A stretch of DNA of 25,185 nucleotides from Melioribacteraceae bacterium. Its GTDB lineage: Bacteria; Bacteroidota; Ignavibacteria; Ignavibacteriales; Melioribacteraceae. Positions 8,352 to 18,900 of this stretch are shown here, piece after piece. Each line of letters starts with the position of its first letter. Position 1 is the stretch's first letter. The position numbers and the translations under genes are program-made. The stretch is from the NCBI GenBank assembly GCA_026983755.1, contig JALSTL010000006.1, positions 1-25,185 on the forward strand, read 5' to 3'. A model generated the notes under the pieces. The model saw only the letters and a program-made list of their open reading frames with translations. It was not told where the DNA came from and did not search any database.

Positions 8352-9119
8352 TCATTTCTTTAAAAAATTTTCTGCATTGTTGTATGCTATCTTCTCTTTA
8401 TCTTCACTTTTAATTTCAATAAGATTTAATTTTAACAGAGTTGCCTCCGGTATCCTGAAAGGCATGTTTGTTCCGAATGCAAGATGCTCGGCTCCAGCTC
8501 TATCAATTAGCTTAGGTATTTCTTTTCGCAAAAGTGTTTGATAATACGGATTGGCTATATCTATTAAATACCGACTTGTCTTAGGTAGATTATCCGGATT
8601 TATACCGAACGAATTTAAGAACATAAATTTTGCATTAGGACGAAGCGAAACTAATTTTTCAAAATCTGCCGGTGGTATATCTTCTGCCAAATCCCACTTG
8701 TGCTTTTGTCTTCTGTCAACCAAAGTCATAGGAATTTGAATTGCCCAATTTAGTTCTGTTGCAGCGTCAATAATTTCGAGGGCAATAGAATCGGTAATTG
8801 AATAGCCGTGATATTGCGGATATAAGCGTAATCCGTTTAGCCTTAAATCTTCCGCACACTTTTTCAAATCATCTTTCCAACCCGCCCATGTTGGGTTTAG
8901 AGTTGCAAATGGAATTAGTCTATCTCTAAACAGTTTAGTTTCCACAGCAATCTCTTCATTTGCCGAATGAACATTTTTATACATAGTTCCATTTATTGAT
9001 GCAACAATTGCTTTTTCAATTTTATTTTTATCCATCAACCGCACAAGAGTTTCGGCAGTGTTATATCGTAATTGTCTAAACGCCCAATGCCCAATGTATG
9101 CGTTAATATCTATCAACAT
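8352..9119 (-). CDS. amidohydrolase-fold protein lacking the metal ligands (partner of the adjacent amidohydrolase)
   Basis: This is a 255-residue protein of the amidohydrolase-2 (COG2159-like) family. Where relatives have the metal-binding DxHxH, this one has Asp4-Ile-Asn6-Ala-Tyr8. The barrel His positions read QIPM (about 129-131) and FLNSFG (Asn169), and the usual FGSD Asp is Asn218 in FGTNMP. All canonical metal ligands are therefore replaced, yet the frame is open and the fold pattern intact. I chose the ATG at 9117-9119. AAGGAG (9127-9132) lies seven bases before it, but only one base before the earlier ATG at 9123-9125, which would add Met-Lys. The gene starts just after the intact amidohydrolase. 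A structural or regulatory subunit, or a lyase with new chemistry, is possible; nothing suggests a pseudogene. Confidence 0.85.
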   Translation of the reverse strand: MLIDINAYIGHWAFRQLRYNTAETLVRLMDKNKIEKAIVASINGTMYKNVHSANEEIAVETKLFRDRLIPFATLNPTWAGWKDDLKKCAEDLRLNGLRLYPQYHGYSITDSIALEIIDAATELNWAIQIPMTLVDRRQKHKWDLAEDIPPADFEKLVSLRPNAKFMFLNSFGINPDNLPKTSRYLIDIANPYYQTLLRKEIPKLIDRAGAEHLAFGTNMPFRIPEATLLKLNLIEIKSEDKEKIAYNNAENFLKK

Positions 9120-9126
9120 TTTCATT

Positions 9127-9132
9127 CTCCTT
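9127..9132 (-). promoter_or_regulatory. ribosome binding site that decides the start of the ligand-less amidohydrolase
   Basis: The minus strand reads AAGGAG here. It is seven bases from the ATG at 9117-9119 and one base from the ATG at 9123-9125. Spacing strongly favours the downstream ATG, which also gives the family-like opening MLIDINAY. Confidence 0.75.
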
Positions 9133-9133
9133 T

Positions 9134-9931
9134 TTAGGCACGCTTATCAAGAATTTCTTGAAAGTTTTTTGAAAAAATATTTTCCCTTTGCTCATCAGTT
9201 ATATCAGCTGCAAGTATGCGAGCTACACCGGCTTCCATCGACATATCAGAAGCAAAAAGTATTCGTTCGGCTCCAAGCTCTTTTACAGCCATTTCAATCA
9301 TTCCTTCGTCAACAACACTTCCGCCTGTATCAAGATAAATATTAGGGGCATTGCGTAAATGTTTAATTGCCCATTCCCAATCACCACCGCCACCAATGTG
9401 TCCTTCAATTATTATTGCTTCGGGGTAGAGTTTTGAAACATAGGCAAAATCGGCTGCATGCGACATATTAGGCTCAAAGTCCCACTCCTCTCCGGAAGTA
9501 GAAAAACCACCGTGAACTAATATCGGAAATTTTTCTTCAATCGATTTTTCAATAATAGGATAGAAAACAGGGTCCCAAATTTTATATTGATTATATACTT
9601 TAACCCCTATCATTCCTTTGTCAAGACACCTGTTAATTTCCGAAATACTTTCCTTAAAACCCGGGACTATTGAGCAATAACCGAGTATCCTTCCTTTATA
9701 ACGCTGCATAGCTTCAAGCACATCGTTATTATTTTCTATTATTTCTTCCATTGTAGGAAGTTTAATGCTCGTCGGTAATTCGTCACGAGTAGGATATCTT
9801 CTGTTTACAGGTATTGAAACTGCAAGTTTATCAATTTCCAATTTATCGGCAGCATCAATTAGTAAGTCATTACTTTTCCAACCCCAATTAATATTTTTCC
9901 CGTTAATGTGATTATGACAATCTATTCTCAT
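9134..9931 (-). CDS. amidohydrolase family protein, metal site intact
   Basis: This is a 265-residue TIM-barrel hydrolase or decarboxylase of the amidohydrolase-2 family. The metal site is complete: His6 and His8 in RIDCHNH, His140 in ILVHGG, His178 in EGHIGGGG and Asp229 in FASDMS. There is no signal peptide, so it is cytoplasmic. Family members act as lactonases, decarboxylases or hydratases on small acids and lactones. Sugar-lactone hydrolysis would suit a cluster with a Gfo/Idh/MocA dehydrogenase, but that is inference. AGAGA lies about seven bases before the ATG. It is the first cytoplasmic gene after the secreted block, 18 bases from the preceding stop, and is followed at once by a related protein without metal ligands. 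The two may form a mixed oligomer. Confidence 0.9.
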   Translation of the reverse strand: MRIDCHNHINGKNINWGWKSNDLLIDAADKLEIDKLAVSIPVNRRYPTRDELPTSIKLPTMEEIIENNNDVLEAMQRYKGRILGYCSIVPGFKESISEINRCLDKGMIGVKVYNQYKIWDPVFYPIIEKSIEEKFPILVHGGFSTSGEEWDFEPNMSHAADFAYVSKLYPEAIIIEGHIGGGGDWEWAIKHLRNAPNIYLDTGGSVVDEGMIEMAVKELGAERILFASDMSMEAGVARILAADITDEQRENIFSKNFQEILDKRA

Positions 9932-9949
9932 TTTAATTCTCTTTTAAAT

Positions 9950-12900
9950 TTATTTCAACAAAATCATTTTACGCACTTTTCTAAAATTATTTGCTGAAAT
10001 TTTATAAAAATATATTCCATTTGATAAATTTGAACCATCAAAAGTAACCGAGTGATATCCGGCATTCATCTTAGCATTAACTAATTCTGATACTTTTTCA
10101 CCCAAAATATTAAAGACCGATATCTCAATGTTCTCTGATTTGGGTAAATAATATTTAATTACTGTAGATGGGTTAAACGGGTTTGGGTAGTTTTGATAAA
10201 GTACAAATTCATTTGGGAAATTATTGCTGTTTTCGTTAACAGATGTTGGTGTAAATGGAGTATCTAAAACCCAATCATCCGATTCCATATTAACAAGAGT
10301 ACCATTATGTCCCCCAGCTTTATCTGTTAATTTATTCCCGCTTCCGTCATTAAAATTCCAATAAGAAACTAATCCATTTTCATTTCCAATTAACTCTTTA
10401 TCCTTGTTGTCATTTATTTCAGTGCTTGAACGTTCATAATTCCAATAACGTAGTTCATCAATTTTACCTGTAAAATTTATATTAGAAGCTCCACTACCGT
10501 AGTACGACGCTACACCCCAGCTATTGCCCGGTATTGAAATACTTTTTTCTCCAACTATATTTTGTGCTACTCCATCTATATAAATAGAATTTAAAGAATC
10601 ATTTTTAACAACAAATGCTATGTGATGCCATTCATTAATGCTTAATCCATTTTCAGACATTGCATCCGAAGATTCTCCCCAAGTTGGCTGATGATTTGCT
10701 CCTTTCAAGGTTAATCGTTTCCCATCTCCTCCAAACGAAAGTAATCCGTCAGTATCATCAGTAGAAGTAATTTGTTTTATCCACATTTCAATTGTAAAGG
10801 TTGAAAACACCGGTAATCCGGTTATCAGCACAACTTCATCATTAGAATTATCATTAAAGGAAAGTGAATAATTTCCACTTCCTTTAACTTCTACTTTAAC
10901 CGTATCAACACCAACGCCACCCTCATTATCGGTAACTTGTAAAAGCACGAAATGAATACCCAAATCAAAATTAATGGTTGCTGTAACGTTTGTATCTAAT
11001 ATACTACCGTTTTCGAGCCAAGAATATTTAATAATTTCTCCATCCTCATCAAAAGAATTTTCTGCTGAAAGAGTTACAGAAGCACTACCTGTTCCATTCA
11101 TATCCGTTACTATTATATCTTCTCCTGCATCAGCTGTTGGAGCTATATTATTTCCTGATGGATTAATAACAATGTTTACTTTATCGCTTGATGTAATTCC
11201 GTCATTATCTGTTACCGTTAACATTACCTCTGCTTTCCCCAATACAAAAGGGACGGAAGAAGGAGTAACACCGGAAGCTATCTGTATGTTGTTTCGTATC
11301 CAAACATAACTTACTATGCTTCCATCATCAGAAGAATTACTTCCATTAAGATTAACATAAACAATTCCGTCTCCATTTTCATCGCGTATATATTGGTCTT
11401 TACCAGCATCGGCAATAGGAGGAGATTTACTACCTTTGGATGCAAACTCTGTATTTCCATAAGCACCCAAATTAATTCTGTTACCGTTGGGAATTAATTC
11501 ATTTGCAAAACCGGAAACCGGATCTCCACCATTTATACACTTACTTGTTATAGTATCTATCTCCCATATTTGTGCAGCATCGTTCCAACTACCGCTTTCA
11601 CTTTGTAGGTGCAAATCAGCTGTTTTATCGTTGGTATCATGAAATTGTGTACCTAATTTTATGCTCTTAAATTTTGGGTCAACTGAAATACCACCTCTTG
11701 CCGATTCACATCCATTATAATCTCCTGAGTGATTGTCCCACAAATTATTAAATGTACATACAACACTGTTCCCCTTAGCTATATCTATACCATAGCTATC
11801 AGCATTGTTCCCGCCGTTAATAGTATTTGTAATAATGTTGTTTTTTATTACAGCCGTCAATCCGGTTTCATAACTCCACTCGGTATTAAAGCCTGTATTA
11901 CCACCAATTCTAATTCCACCTCCAATGCAATTAACAATTGTATTATTTTCAATTAATGTATTTGTAAAGTTTTTTATATTTATTCCACCGGCTTCTCTTA
12001 TGTTTTCGGATGTACCTGTATTTCCGCACTGTAAAATTATATTGTTCCTTATAACAACATTTTTTGCTGCTACCGATTCTTTTGCGTCAAGAGCAATAGC
12101 AGCACCTGCAGTAAATTCAAATCTATTATTCTCAATTATTACATCGTCAGTAATTGTGGCAGCCTGTCCTGATGTAACTTCAATACAAAAATTTGAATTT
12201 CCTGTTTTCGCATATTCTCCGTAAACATGATTATTCCGTACCACAATGTGGTTACCATCGTACCATCGTATTCCCGAGTTTGATGTTACTTCAAAATCAT
12301 TATCCTCAACGGTTAAATTTATAGGGTCAAGAAAATATATGTATGAATGCCCACCCTTAAGCCCGATACAATGATTAACATTTATGTTTTTCCCTTTGTG
12401 AACAACAAATCCATCTCCATTATTTTCAAAAATATTAACATAAGAAAATGTAATATCGGAGGGATATTCGGTTGAGCCTTCACGGTGCACAAACTCCACA
12501 GCTACATAATGTCCTTGTCCGTCCAACTGTGGCGAACGTATTGTATCTCCGGTTTCGGGATTGTAAAGATATTGTGCATATTTATTCCCGTCTATTTTTA
12601 ATCCTTCTATTGTTAGATGATTCATCGATTCTTTTTTATTCATAATCATCGGTCCGGCATGATGAAGTATCCACGATGAATTTTCCGAATAGTAATAGCA
12701 CCAATGTGCATCATCAACTAATTTAATTGTGGTTTGATTTATACCGGCTCCTTGCAAAGTTGTATTGTTTCCGGCAAACCAAAGGACAGAATCTATAACA
12801 AAAGTGTTGGCACTCAGTGCAACTAAACCACCCTCATCTTTTACATATTCAAGAGCTTCGTTAATTTGGATGTGGTCATCGACACCATCACAATTTAAAA

Positions 12901-13003
12901 CTATACTACCTGCACCATTATTACGTGTTGCTGTAACTGTTTGAGCGTTTACAAAAATTGAGATAATACTCAAAAAGAAAAATTCAATTATTATTGTTTT
13001 CAT
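9950..13003 (-). CDS. secreted right-handed beta-helix protein with two PKD domains, LamG and T9SS sorting domain
   Basis: This 1017-residue surface or secreted protein begins with a signal peptide (about 1-20, ending VNA before QTVT). Its domains run as follows: parallel beta-helix (about 25-485; the opening DGVDDHIQINEAL resembles pectate-lyase-3/epimerase-type helices), a helix-capping segment ending INLGAYG (about 485-524), PKD 1 (525-615), PKD 2 (616-709), a LamG/concanavalin-like domain (710-912, with NEWHHIAF and IDELRYWN) and a type A T9SS sorting domain (923-1017, NYPNPFNP at 938-945, ending KMILLK). The helix lacks the GHG/Lys/RDGA motifs of the three upstream paralogs, so it is a separate family. 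PKD and LamG modules usually bind glycans or act as spacers. Lyase, epimerase or binding function is open. AGGA sits six bases before the ATG. Confidence 0.9.
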   Translation of the reverse strand: MKTIIIEFFFLSIISIFVNAQTVTATRNNGAGSIVLNCDGVDDHIQINEALEYVKDEGGLVALSANTFVIDSVLWFAGNNTTLQGAGINQTTIKLVDDAHWCYYYSENSSWILHHAGPMIMNKKESMNHLTIEGLKIDGNKYAQYLYNPETGDTIRSPQLDGQGHYVAVEFVHREGSTEYPSDITFSYVNIFENNGDGFVVHKGKNINVNHCIGLKGGHSYIYFLDPINLTVEDNDFEVTSNSGIRWYDGNHIVVRNNHVYGEYAKTGNSNFCIEVTSGQAATITDDVIIENNRFEFTAGAAIALDAKESVAAKNVVIRNNIILQCGNTGTSENIREAGGINIKNFTNTLIENNTIVNCIGGGIRIGGNTGFNTEWSYETGLTAVIKNNIITNTINGGNNADSYGIDIAKGNSVVCTFNNLWDNHSGDYNGCESARGGISVDPKFKSIKLGTQFHDTNDKTADLHLQSESGSWNDAAQIWEIDTITSKCINGGDPVSGFANELIPNGNRINLGAYGNTEFASKGSKSPPIADAGKDQYIRDENGDGIVYVNLNGSNSSDDGSIVSYVWIRNNIQIASGVTPSSVPFVLGKAEVMLTVTDNDGITSSDKVNIVINPSGNNIAPTADAGEDIIVTDMNGTGSASVTLSAENSFDEDGEIIKYSWLENGSILDTNVTATINFDLGIHFVLLQVTDNEGGVGVDTVKVEVKGSGNYSLSFNDNSNDEVVLITGLPVFSTFTIEMWIKQITSTDDTDGLLSFGGDGKRLTLKGANHQPTWGESSDAMSENGLSINEWHHIAFVVKNDSLNSIYIDGVAQNIVGEKSISIPGNSWGVASYYGSGASNINFTGKIDELRYWNYERSSTEINDNKDKELIGNENGLVSYWNFNDGSGNKLTDKAGGHNGTLVNMESDDWVLDTPFTPTSVNENSNNFPNEFVLYQNYPNPFNPSTVIKYYLPKSENIEISVFNILGEKVSELVNAKMNAGYHSVTFDGSNLSNGIYFYKISANNFRKVRKMILLK

Positions 13004-13048
13004 ATTATTCCTGTCAATTATAACTTGTTAATTAATGATACAAATAAA

Positions 13049-15841
13049 TTATCGTAGAAGAATCATTTTACGAGTTTGAGTAAAACTATTAGTTTCTATC
13101 ATGTAAAAATAAATTCCTGATGTTACATTATGTGCACTCCAAGTAACCTCGTGAACACCTGAATTAAGTTTTTCGTTTACCAATTCATCAACAATTTGCC
13201 CTAATGTATTTAGAATTATTAACTTTACATTTGATGCAACTGGCAACATGAATTGAATATTTGTAGTAGGATTAAAAGGATTTGGGTAGTTTTGCGATAA
13301 GTAAATTTCACTTGGAATATTTTTAACATGTTCAACACCAACACTGTTTAACGGAACCCCCTCAATCCAATCTGTATTTTCCATATTATACAATGTTCCG
13401 TTTAGCTGCCCTTTGGCATCACTTAAAACATTACCTGTTCCGTCATTAAAATTCCAGTATGCTACCAGACCTTCTTCGCTTCCTGTTAATTCTTTATCTT
13501 TATTATCATTTATTTCTTGGCTGGTTCTTACTACATTCCAAATACGAAGTTCATCCATAGCGCCAACAAAATTTAATTGACTTTCATCACTTCCATAATA
13601 CGAAGCTAAAGACCAAGTATTACCTGGCATAATTACATCTGTTCCACCTTCAATAGTTTGGGAAACACCATCAATAAAAATAGATTTTAATTTGTCATTA
13701 TTTGCTACATAGGCAATATGATGCCATTCATTTAATGTTATACCGTTAGCTGCCATTGCACTCAAACTTTCTCCCCACGTGGGTTTATGGTTATTTCTTA
13801 AGGTAAGTCGTTGTCCATCTCCGCCCATCCAAATTAGGGCATCCGTATCATTAGTAGAGTTTTCCAATTTTACCCAAAATTCTATTGTGTAAATTGAAGA
13901 GGTAGGGATGTTTTCTATCAATAGAAAGTCATCTTTTTTAGTTTCACTGTTAAAACGTAATGCAAAATTGCCTGGATTTACCGTGTCCGCTTTTGCTTGT
14001 ACTGTAATAATTACGTTATCACTTTTTGCACCACCTTTATTATCGGTTACAGTTAATGTAATTGTGTGTGTTGCAACGCTTAAGTTAACAGTTGGTGTAA
14101 CTCCCGTGGCAATTTGCGTTTCTCCTTCTTTCCAAAGGTAACTTACAATTGTTCCGTCGCTATCACTTGAAGCACTGCCATCAAGAGAAATGTCTTCACT
14201 GCCGTTTTCGTCATTATCAACAACGGTTTGATCGGCTCCTGCATTTGCAATTGGGAGTATATTACTTCCTGCACTGCCAATATATTCAAAAGCTCCTATA
14301 TCAATTGTTGCTACAGCATCTCCATTCCCATCCGATATTCTACTGTTTCCATCAGCATCAAAGAGCGGAAGAAATAATCCTGATGTATCTGTAACTCCGG
14401 CATCAATGCAAGGAGAATTAGCTTGTAAACTATAATCACCATGCGCGGCATCAGAAAACAAGGGGTCGATTGCTAAGATATTTGATCCTGAAGGTGTATC
14501 AAATTCATTATTCCAAAAATCAGAATTGGTATAACTCATAGAGATATCATAATTTCCAATTCTATACGTGCTTACATTACTGACAATCGAATTGATTAGT
14601 TCGTTATTTTTATTCTCTCTGTTACACCTATAAAGCACCTGTCCATTTTCAATTACACAATTTATAAAACGATTATTTTCACCGCCCTTACTATATTGCC
14701 CATCATAGCTATTAAAATTAATAAAATATCCAAAATTCTTAAATAAGCAGTTATAGAAATCATTATCGGTACCGGCATAATCGGGGTCCCAGGGATCTTC
14801 ACCTGTGTACATAATACTAACAGCGCTAGTGCAATCGATCGCTTTACAATTATAATATTTATTATGGTTGGCTCCGTCTCGTATTAAAAAACCGGTTGCC
14901 TTATAGGCGGTACAATTTTTATACACATTATTGGTAACACCGGAATGCCTAGCCACAAAACCACCCCCTTCAAGATTTTTTGCCACACAGTTTTCAAATA
15001 GGTTTCCACTCCATTCGTAACCATCGCCTTTCATTGTAAAGCCATGCCCCACATGGTCTAAATTTCCAACGCGTTCAATATAACAGTTTCTAATAATATT
15101 GTCATTGCTTTCAATTTCAAAATAGTAATCCGTATTTGAGTAATACAAGGTTTGATTATCATCGCAATAAACTTTTACATTCTCTAACAGATTGTGGTCA
15201 TCTTTATATACCATTACAGCTTCTGCAGCAGCATTATAAACAACACAATTTTTAATTGTATTAAAACCTTCACCATAATAAATTCCAATACCGGTGCCAT
15301 CATAACTATCGTTTATATCACCAATTTCCGAAACTATAATATTTTCTATTATACAATCCTCAGCTGACCATGATATTACACCGTCGCTATACATTGTTAC
15401 TTGAAAATTTTTTACTACAATATGATTGGTAAAATTTATTCCTGTTCCCGTTGCTCTATCACCACCGTTAAGCAACGGCATTTTTGTGGGATCTAGATTT
15501 CTATTAGTTTCATAATCCCACCAATCGATATTTGATATATCACCCGGTGTATTTTGATATCCTTCAAAAGTAATTTTAGAATCGGTAATTCCACTTGGAA
15601 GTTTTAAGTTTTTATCATTATAAATTCCGGCTTTTACATAAACAATATCACCATTAGTAACTTTACCCGCAGCATATTTAATTGTTTTCCAAGCCGTTGC
15701 TTCTGTTAAACCGTTATTAGAATTACTACCATCAGACTTAACATAATAGGTTGTAGCATTTAAATTCAAAAATGTAATAAAAGAAACAAAAAAAAAGATT
15801 ATGTAATTCTTTTTTTTGCGTGAATAAATATTTGGCTTCAT
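13049..15841 (-). CDS. secreted beta-helix protein (GHG/RDGA family) with PKD, LamG and T9SS sorting domain
   Basis: This is a 930-residue exported protein with a lysine-rich, hydrophobic signal peptide (about 1-29, ending LNA). The beta-helix core (about 30-475) opens with TYYVKSDGSNSNNG and has PGD...DWWDY (99-110). Conserved candidate active-site residues follow: His263 and His266 (HVGHG), Lys271, Arg298 and Arg321-Asp322 (RDGA). A choice-of-anchor-Q-like cap, SPCIDAG...IDIGAFEY, covers 476-520. Then come a K319L-like PKD domain (529-615), a LamG domain (about 625-828, AMDELRIWN) and the T9SS sorting domain (836-930, QNYPNPFNPTT, ending KMILLR). It is a clear paralog of the two genes upstream. 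The likely role is glycan lyase or binding protein at the cell surface. The ribosome site is weak (CAGAG). Confidence 0.9.
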   Translation of the reverse strand: MKPNIYSRKKKNYIIFFFVSFITFLNLNATTYYVKSDGSNSNNGLTEATAWKTIKYAAGKVTNGDIVYVKAGIYNDKNLKLPSGITDSKITFEGYQNTPGDISNIDWWDYETNRNLDPTKMPLLNGGDRATGTGINFTNHIVVKNFQVTMYSDGVISWSAEDCIIENIIVSEIGDINDSYDGTGIGIYYGEGFNTIKNCVVYNAAAEAVMVYKDDHNLLENVKVYCDDNQTLYYSNTDYYFEIESNDNIIRNCYIERVGNLDHVGHGFTMKGDGYEWSGNLFENCVAKNLEGGGFVARHSGVTNNVYKNCTAYKATGFLIRDGANHNKYYNCKAIDCTSAVSIMYTGEDPWDPDYAGTDNDFYNCLFKNFGYFINFNSYDGQYSKGGENNRFINCVIENGQVLYRCNRENKNNELINSIVSNVSTYRIGNYDISMSYTNSDFWNNEFDTPSGSNILAIDPLFSDAAHGDYSLQANSPCIDAGVTDTSGLFLPLFDADGNSRISDGNGDAVATIDIGAFEYIGSAGSNILPIANAGADQTVVDNDENGSEDISLDGSASSDSDGTIVSYLWKEGETQIATGVTPTVNLSVATHTITLTVTDNKGGAKSDNVIITVQAKADTVNPGNFALRFNSETKKDDFLLIENIPTSSIYTIEFWVKLENSTNDTDALIWMGGDGQRLTLRNNHKPTWGESLSAMAANGITLNEWHHIAYVANNDKLKSIFIDGVSQTIEGGTDVIMPGNTWSLASYYGSDESQLNFVGAMDELRIWNVVRTSQEINDNKDKELTGSEEGLVAYWNFNDGTGNVLSDAKGQLNGTLYNMENTDWIEGVPLNSVGVEHVKNIPSEIYLSQNYPNPFNPTTNIQFMLPVASNVKLIILNTLGQIVDELVNEKLNSGVHEVTWSAHNVTSGIYFYMIETNSFTQTRKMILLR

Positions 15842-15867
15842 CGATAACTCTGTTATTATGGATAAGT

Positions 15868-15901
15868 AAGAGCGGTCTTAAAATAATTAAGACCGGTTCT
15901 T
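15868..15901. other. imperfect inverted repeat between two beta-helix genes
   Basis: Arms AAGAGCGGTCTT (15868-15879) and AAGACCGGTTCTT (15889-15901) can pair with one bulge around a nine-base AT-rich loop, in the gap between the 1380- and 930-residue genes. On the transcribed strand no T run follows it, so it is a poor intrinsic terminator. It could be a partial attenuator, a processing or stabilising hairpin, or a binding site. Confidence 0.5.
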
Positions 15902-15935
15902 AAATTGATTAATAATGCAACAAAAACATTTGTCG

Positions 15936-18900
15936 TTATTTTAAAAGCAACATTTTTTTAACTGAAGAAAAATTACCTGCTGAAATTCTATATATATAAA
16001 TTCCACTTGTTAAAAAAGTAGCATCAAAAGTAACGGAATGATAACCTGCATTCATGTTCCTATTTACTAATTCTGCCACTTTCTCACCCAACATATTATA
16101 AACAGATACTTCCACATTTTGTGTTACAGGCAACGCAAAATTAATTACTGTTGTAGGATTAAAAGGATTCGGATAATTTTGCTGCAAAACAAATTCATTT
16201 GGAATTTTTATATTTTGATTATTATCAACATCCCATTTTTTTGAAAGAGACGCAGGACCGCTAACCCAATCGGAATTTTCCATATTATACAAAGTTCCGT
16301 TTGCATTGCCTTTACTATCGGCTAAGGTTGTTCCGCTTCCTTCATTAAATTTCCAATAACCTACTAAACCCTGTTCGTTACCTGTTAACTCGGTATCTTT
16401 ATTACCGCTTATTTCACTTGCAGTTCTTTCATCATTCCATATTCGTAACTCGTCCAAACAGCCTACAAAATTTAACGAACTTACATCTCCACCATACCAT
16501 GAAGCTAGATACCAAGTATTTGTAGGCATAGTTATACTTGTTCCGCCTTCAATAGTTTGGGAAACTCCGTCAATGTATAATGCAGATAATGTTCCGTTGT
16601 TTGCTACATAAGCTATATGATGCCATTCATTAAGACTTATTCCATTTGAGGCGTAAGCATTCCAACTATCCGACCATGCTGGCATGTGTCCACTTGATTT
16701 TAGTGTTAAGCGTTTGCTATCACCACCCATATTTATCATTGCATCAGTATCATCGCTTGAGCCTTCGGCTTTAACCCAAAACTCTATTGTCATTACGCTT
16801 GATGTGGGGATGCTTGTTATTTCTACAAACTCATCCTTTGTCGCTTCGCCATTAAACTGTAAAGCATAGTTTGTTGAACCTCCGCCACCATTACCGTTTA
16901 TAGTAATTATAACATCATCGTTAGAAGAAGCTCCATCGTTATCGGTTACAATTAAAGTAATGGTATGTGTTCCAACACTTAAGCTTACTGTAGGATTTAC
17001 TCCCGTTGCAATTTGTGTTGCTCCTTCTTTCCAAACATAACTTGAAATTGTACCATCACTATCGGTAGAAGCACTACCATCAAGAGTAATATTTTCACTG
17101 CCATTGTTATCGTTATCAGTAACTGTTTGGTCTGAACCGGCATTTGCGACCGGTGGAGTATTAGCAGGAGGATTACCACCGTTAAGATTTGGACCTGTTA
17201 CCCAATCGGAATTTTCCATATTATACAAAGTTCCGTTTGCATTGCCTTTACTATCGGCTAAGGTTGTTCCGCTTCCTTCATTAAATTTCCAATAACCTAC
17301 TAAGCCTTGTTCGTTACCGGTTAACTCGGTATCTTTATTACTGCTTATTTCACTTGCAGTTCTTTCATCATTCCATATTCGTAACTCGTCCAAACAGCCT
17401 ACAAAATTTAACGAACTTACATCACCGCCATACCACGAAGCTAAATACCAAGTATTTGTAGGCATACTTATACTTGTTCCGCCTTCAATGGTTTGGGAAA
17501 CTCCGTCAATGTATAATGCAGATAATGTTCCGTTGTTTGCTACATAAGCTATATGATGCCATTCATTAAGACTTATTCCATTTGAGGCGTAAGCATTCCA
17601 ACTATCCGTCCATGCAGGCATGTGACCGCTTGATTTTAGTGTTAAGCGTTTGCTATCACCACCCATATTTATCATTGCATCAGTATCATCGCTTGAGCCT
17701 TCGGCTTTAACCCAAAACTCTATTGTCATTACGCTTGATGCAGGGATGCTTGTTATTTCTACAAACTCATCTTTTGTCGCTTCGCCATTAAACTGTAAAG
17801 CATAGTTTGGAGCAGTAGCACTTTCATAAGCACCAATGTCAACACTTTCGCCTTGTACTCTGGGATTACCTTCGTAATCAGTATCGGATAAAGATATACC
17901 GTCTGATGTTCCTGCATTAATGCAAGGTGATGTTGAAGTAATATGATAATCGCTATTTGTTAAATCGAGAAACAGCGGATTATCCGATAACATATTATCA
18001 CCCGCCGGTGTAGAAAAACCGTTATTATAAAAATCCGAATTTTTATAAACAATATTTAAGGATGCACCCCCAGATTTATAAGAATTAACATTAACCACAA
18101 TACAATTTACCAAACTATCATTTGTGCTATTTTTTACAGCATTATAGAGATAACTACCTCCGTCAAAAACACAGTTTATAAAACTATTGTCTTTGGTTGT
18201 TTGCGGATAATTAGCATCACCAAACGTTATTTGACGTCCCGTTGTTTTACTAAAAATACAATTCTTAAAAGTATTATTGTAAGCAGTTGTAGGTTTGTTT
18301 TGGTCTTCGCCATTAGCCCAAAAACTTACGGCTGTGGCACATCCAACTGTTTTACAATTTTCAAAAGTATTATTGTTAGCTCCATCTCTGGCAAAAAATC
18401 CACTGGCGTCCGGTTCTGTACCCGCATCGGCGATACAATTAATAAAATTATTATTCACAGCACCACTTCGTCTAACAGCAAATGCATCTCCTCTAAAATT
18501 TTTTGTTGTGCAATTTTTTACTACATTATTTTTACAGGCTCCGTTGATATCGCCATTATTAAAATCATGTCCGCCTTTAATAGCTACTCCGTGCCCATGA
18601 TGTGTACTTCCAACTTTTCTTTGTAAAAAACAATCTTTAACAATATTATCATTAGCCGGCATTGTTGTATTATCTTCCGAACCAATATGTATATAATAGT
18701 GTGTACCATACGGATCATCACTATAAACACTACAATTTTCTATTGTATTATTGCTTGAATAATTAATTGAAATTCCATATCCGTGTGCATTAACTATCTT
18801 ACAATTTTTTACGGTATTGTTTCCAATGCCATAAGCCGAACCTCTAATTTTAATACCATCACCATCCGGTTGTGCTTCCAATGTAGAGTCACCAATAGCA

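Noticed and set aside
8352..9119. Calling the ligand-less amidohydrolase a pseudogene
   Set aside because: The frame is uninterrupted, the ribosome site and spacing are good, and the replacements are confined to the metal site while the rest of the fold looks ordered.
9950..13003. Grouping this beta-helix protein with the three upstream paralogs
   Set aside because: It shares the PKD, LamG and sorting modules, but its helix lacks the GHG, Lys and RDGA motifs and opens differently, so only the accessory domains are related.
16264..17809. The 610-bp direct repeats as an insertion sequence or CRISPR-like array
   Set aside because: Both copies encode a LamG domain in frame, there is no transposase or terminal inverted repeat, and the unit is far too long for a CRISPR repeat.
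18201..18626. Overlapping plus-strand open frames of 141 and 101 codons
   Set aside because: Both are antisense to the beta-helix core of the 1380-residue protein. The repetitive Asn/Ile-rich rungs leave open complementary frames by chance.
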